Assembly (NCBI RefSeq): GCF_003610355.1
Contig: NZ_RAPY01000001.1
Location: 1,178,001 to 1,242,000, forward strand
DNA: 64,000 nucleotides
Source: Sphingobacterium detergens
GTDB taxonomy: Bacteria > Bacteroidota > Bacteroidia > Sphingobacteriales > Sphingobacteriaceae
Direction: 5' to 3'
Below the pieces are notes generated by a model. The model did not search any database. It had not been told where the DNA came from and saw only the letters and a list, made by a program, of their open reading frames with translations. This document shows positions 63,008 to 64,000 of this stretch, one piece after another (positions within the stretch are counted from its first letter, which is position 1; every line of letters begins with the position of its first letter). Made by a program: the position numbers and the translations under genes.

Positions 63008-64000
63008 ATGACAGTTTCTCTTCGGGAGGTCAATAAAAAGATTTTAGGCTATGTTTCTTTAACTTTCCTCGGTTATTTCACAATTGGCTTATCACTTGCG
63101 ACCTTACCCATTTTTATTCATCAAATTTTAGGATTTAATACAATTATCGCCGGATTGGTCATCAGTGTCCAATATATTGCAACCTTTTTACTACGGGGTT
63201 ATGCTGGAAAAATAGTGGATACCAAAGGCCCTAAAGTATCTGTCCTGCGTAGTATGCTCTTTTTTGCACTTTCGGGGATCTTACTTCTATTCGTCTTTTT
63301 ATTCAAATCGCAGCCTTTCATCAGCCTTGGTTTATTGCTGATCACGAGATTATTCACAGGCATTGGCGAGGGACTGGTCGGCGCCAGCCCGATCAATTGG
63401 GCACTATTGGAGCTCGGCGATGAACATGCAGCCAAAGCCATCTCCTTTAATGGTATTGCGAGTTATGGCGCACTTGCCCTCGGAGCACCACTGGGTGTAT
63501 TGATGGTTGACCATATCAGTTATGAATCATTGGGACTGCTCACCTGTGCCATTGGTATCCTGGGCTATCTTTACAGCAAATCAAAAACTCCCTTTCGGGT
63601 GATCGCCAAGAAGACAAGCACCGTGAGCTTCAAGCGTGTGCTTTTGACTGTCGCTCCATTTGGAACCTGTCTGGCCCTGGGCGGCCTTGGTTTTGGAAGT
63701 ATATCGACCTTCATGACGCTGTATTATGAGCATTTTAACTGGCAGAATGGTGCCGCCTGTTTGACCGTTTTTGGTGCTTTCTTTATCCTGACAAGACTTG
63801 TGTTCAATAAGGTTATTGATCAATATGGAGGTTTGAAAGTCGCCTTAGTCAGCCTTTTTGTAGAATCATTAGGTTTATTGGTGATTGCCCTCGCCCTCCA
63901 TCCACTTTGGACACTTGTTGGCGCAGCATTGACAGGCCTTGGCTTTTCACTCGTTTTTCCTGCCCTCGGTGTGGAGGCCATCAAAAAGGTTGATCAAAGC
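63008..64000 (+). CDS. MFS transporter, YhhS/YfcJ-like, truncated by window edge
   Basis: 331 codons open to the right edge with no stop, so the C-terminus lies outside. Reading from the ATG gives MTVSLREVNKKILGYVSLTF, then a 12-TM-type MFS. Landmarks AGLVISVQYIATFLLRGYAG and GIGEGLVGASPINWAL, then FNGIASYGALALGAPLGV, match the YhhS/YfcJ (arabinose-efflux-like) family of E. coli. About 390 residues are expected, so some 60 are missing. Substrate unknown. Confidence 0.87.
   Translation, partial: MTVSLREVNKKILGYVSLTFLGYFTIGLSLATLPIFIHQILGFNTIIAGLVISVQYIATFLLRGYAGKIVDTKGPKVSVLRSMLFFALSGILLLFVFLFKSQPFISLGLLLITRLFTGIGEGLVGASPINWALLELGDEHAAKAISFNGIASYGALALGAPLGVLMVDHISYESLGLLTCAIGILGYLYSKSKTPFRVIAKKTSTVSFKRVLLTVAPFGTCLALGGLGFGSISTFMTLYYEHFNWQNGAACLTVFGAFFILTRLVFNKVIDQYGGLKVALVSLFVESLGLLVIALALHPLWTLVGAALTGLGFSLVFPALGVEAIKKVDQS

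Overview
The window comes from a member of the Bacteroidota, most likely Sphingobacteriaceae (Sphingobacterium/Pedobacter type). Several things support this. Many genes are preceded by the phylum-specific -7 element TAnnTTTG. There is a TonB-dependent receptor with an N-terminal carboxypeptidase-regulatory-like domain, a LytTR/TPR-kinase pair, an ECF sigma factor next to a membrane/beta-barrel fusion protein, and lipoproteins with Bacteroidota-style lipoboxes. Many genes lack a Shine-Dalgarno sequence and the DNA is moderately AT-rich. The species cannot be named from the sequence. No insertion sequence, prophage, CRISPR array, plasmid or conjugation gene was seen; this looks like ordinary chromosome.

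Layout. 0-8 kb: a DHA2-type drug exporter, an unrecognised one-TM protein, and the complete translesion 'mutasome' cassette imuA-imuB-dnaE2, translated as overlapping genes. The imuA promoter carries a perfect 11-bp inverted repeat that reaches into its -7 element. 8-15.2 kb: signalling genes (LytTR regulator plus TPR histidine kinase, lgt, a NarL-type regulator, a three-PAS histidine kinase). 15.4-22.5 kb: a probable phytate-use locus with TonB receptor, beta-helix lipoprotein and beta-propeller phytase, preceded by a TPR/HTH regulator. 22.5-26 kb: a repeat-rich noncoding stretch, then arginine breakdown (ornithine aminotransferase and arginase) divergent from an Lrp/AsnC regulator. 26-33.7 kb: small unknown genes, an NAD(P)-binding protein, alkaline phosphatase, three tandem tRNA-Thr genes, clpB, a thioredoxin-like protein, purN and a small Cys-rich protein.

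33.7-37.2 kb: an MFS transporter, a DUF4442 hot-dog protein, lipoproteins, SCO1 and cytochrome c. 37.3-43.7 kb: a TetR-controlled tripartite RND efflux operon. 43.8-52 kb: a HAD phosphatase, a beta-barrel/anti-sigma-like fusion with its ECF sigma factor, lysS, a patatin lipase, an SpmA-SpmB fusion, mgsA and OsmC. 52-64 kb: coaA, an MscS channel, a copper/heavy-metal ATPase, a gyrA-TPR-TPR operon, FKBP, a second OsmC, a small lipoprotein and a YhhS/YfcJ-like MFS gene cut by the right edge.

How the parts work together. The imu cassette provides error-prone lesion bypass. TBDR, lipoprotein and phytase would bind, import or hydrolyse inositol phosphates at the cell envelope, with alkaline phosphatase a further secreted phosphate-scavenging enzyme. 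RocD and RocF convert arginine through ornithine to glutamate semialdehyde under a likely Lrp-type regulator. SCO1 and cytochrome c point to copper-dependent respiration. No clearly new defence or mobile system was found. The observations most worth checking are the imu operator, two promoters placed so close to ATG that leaderless mRNAs are expected, the sigma factor/beta-barrel fusion, the phytate locus, and a possible overlapping small ORF before the FKBP gene.
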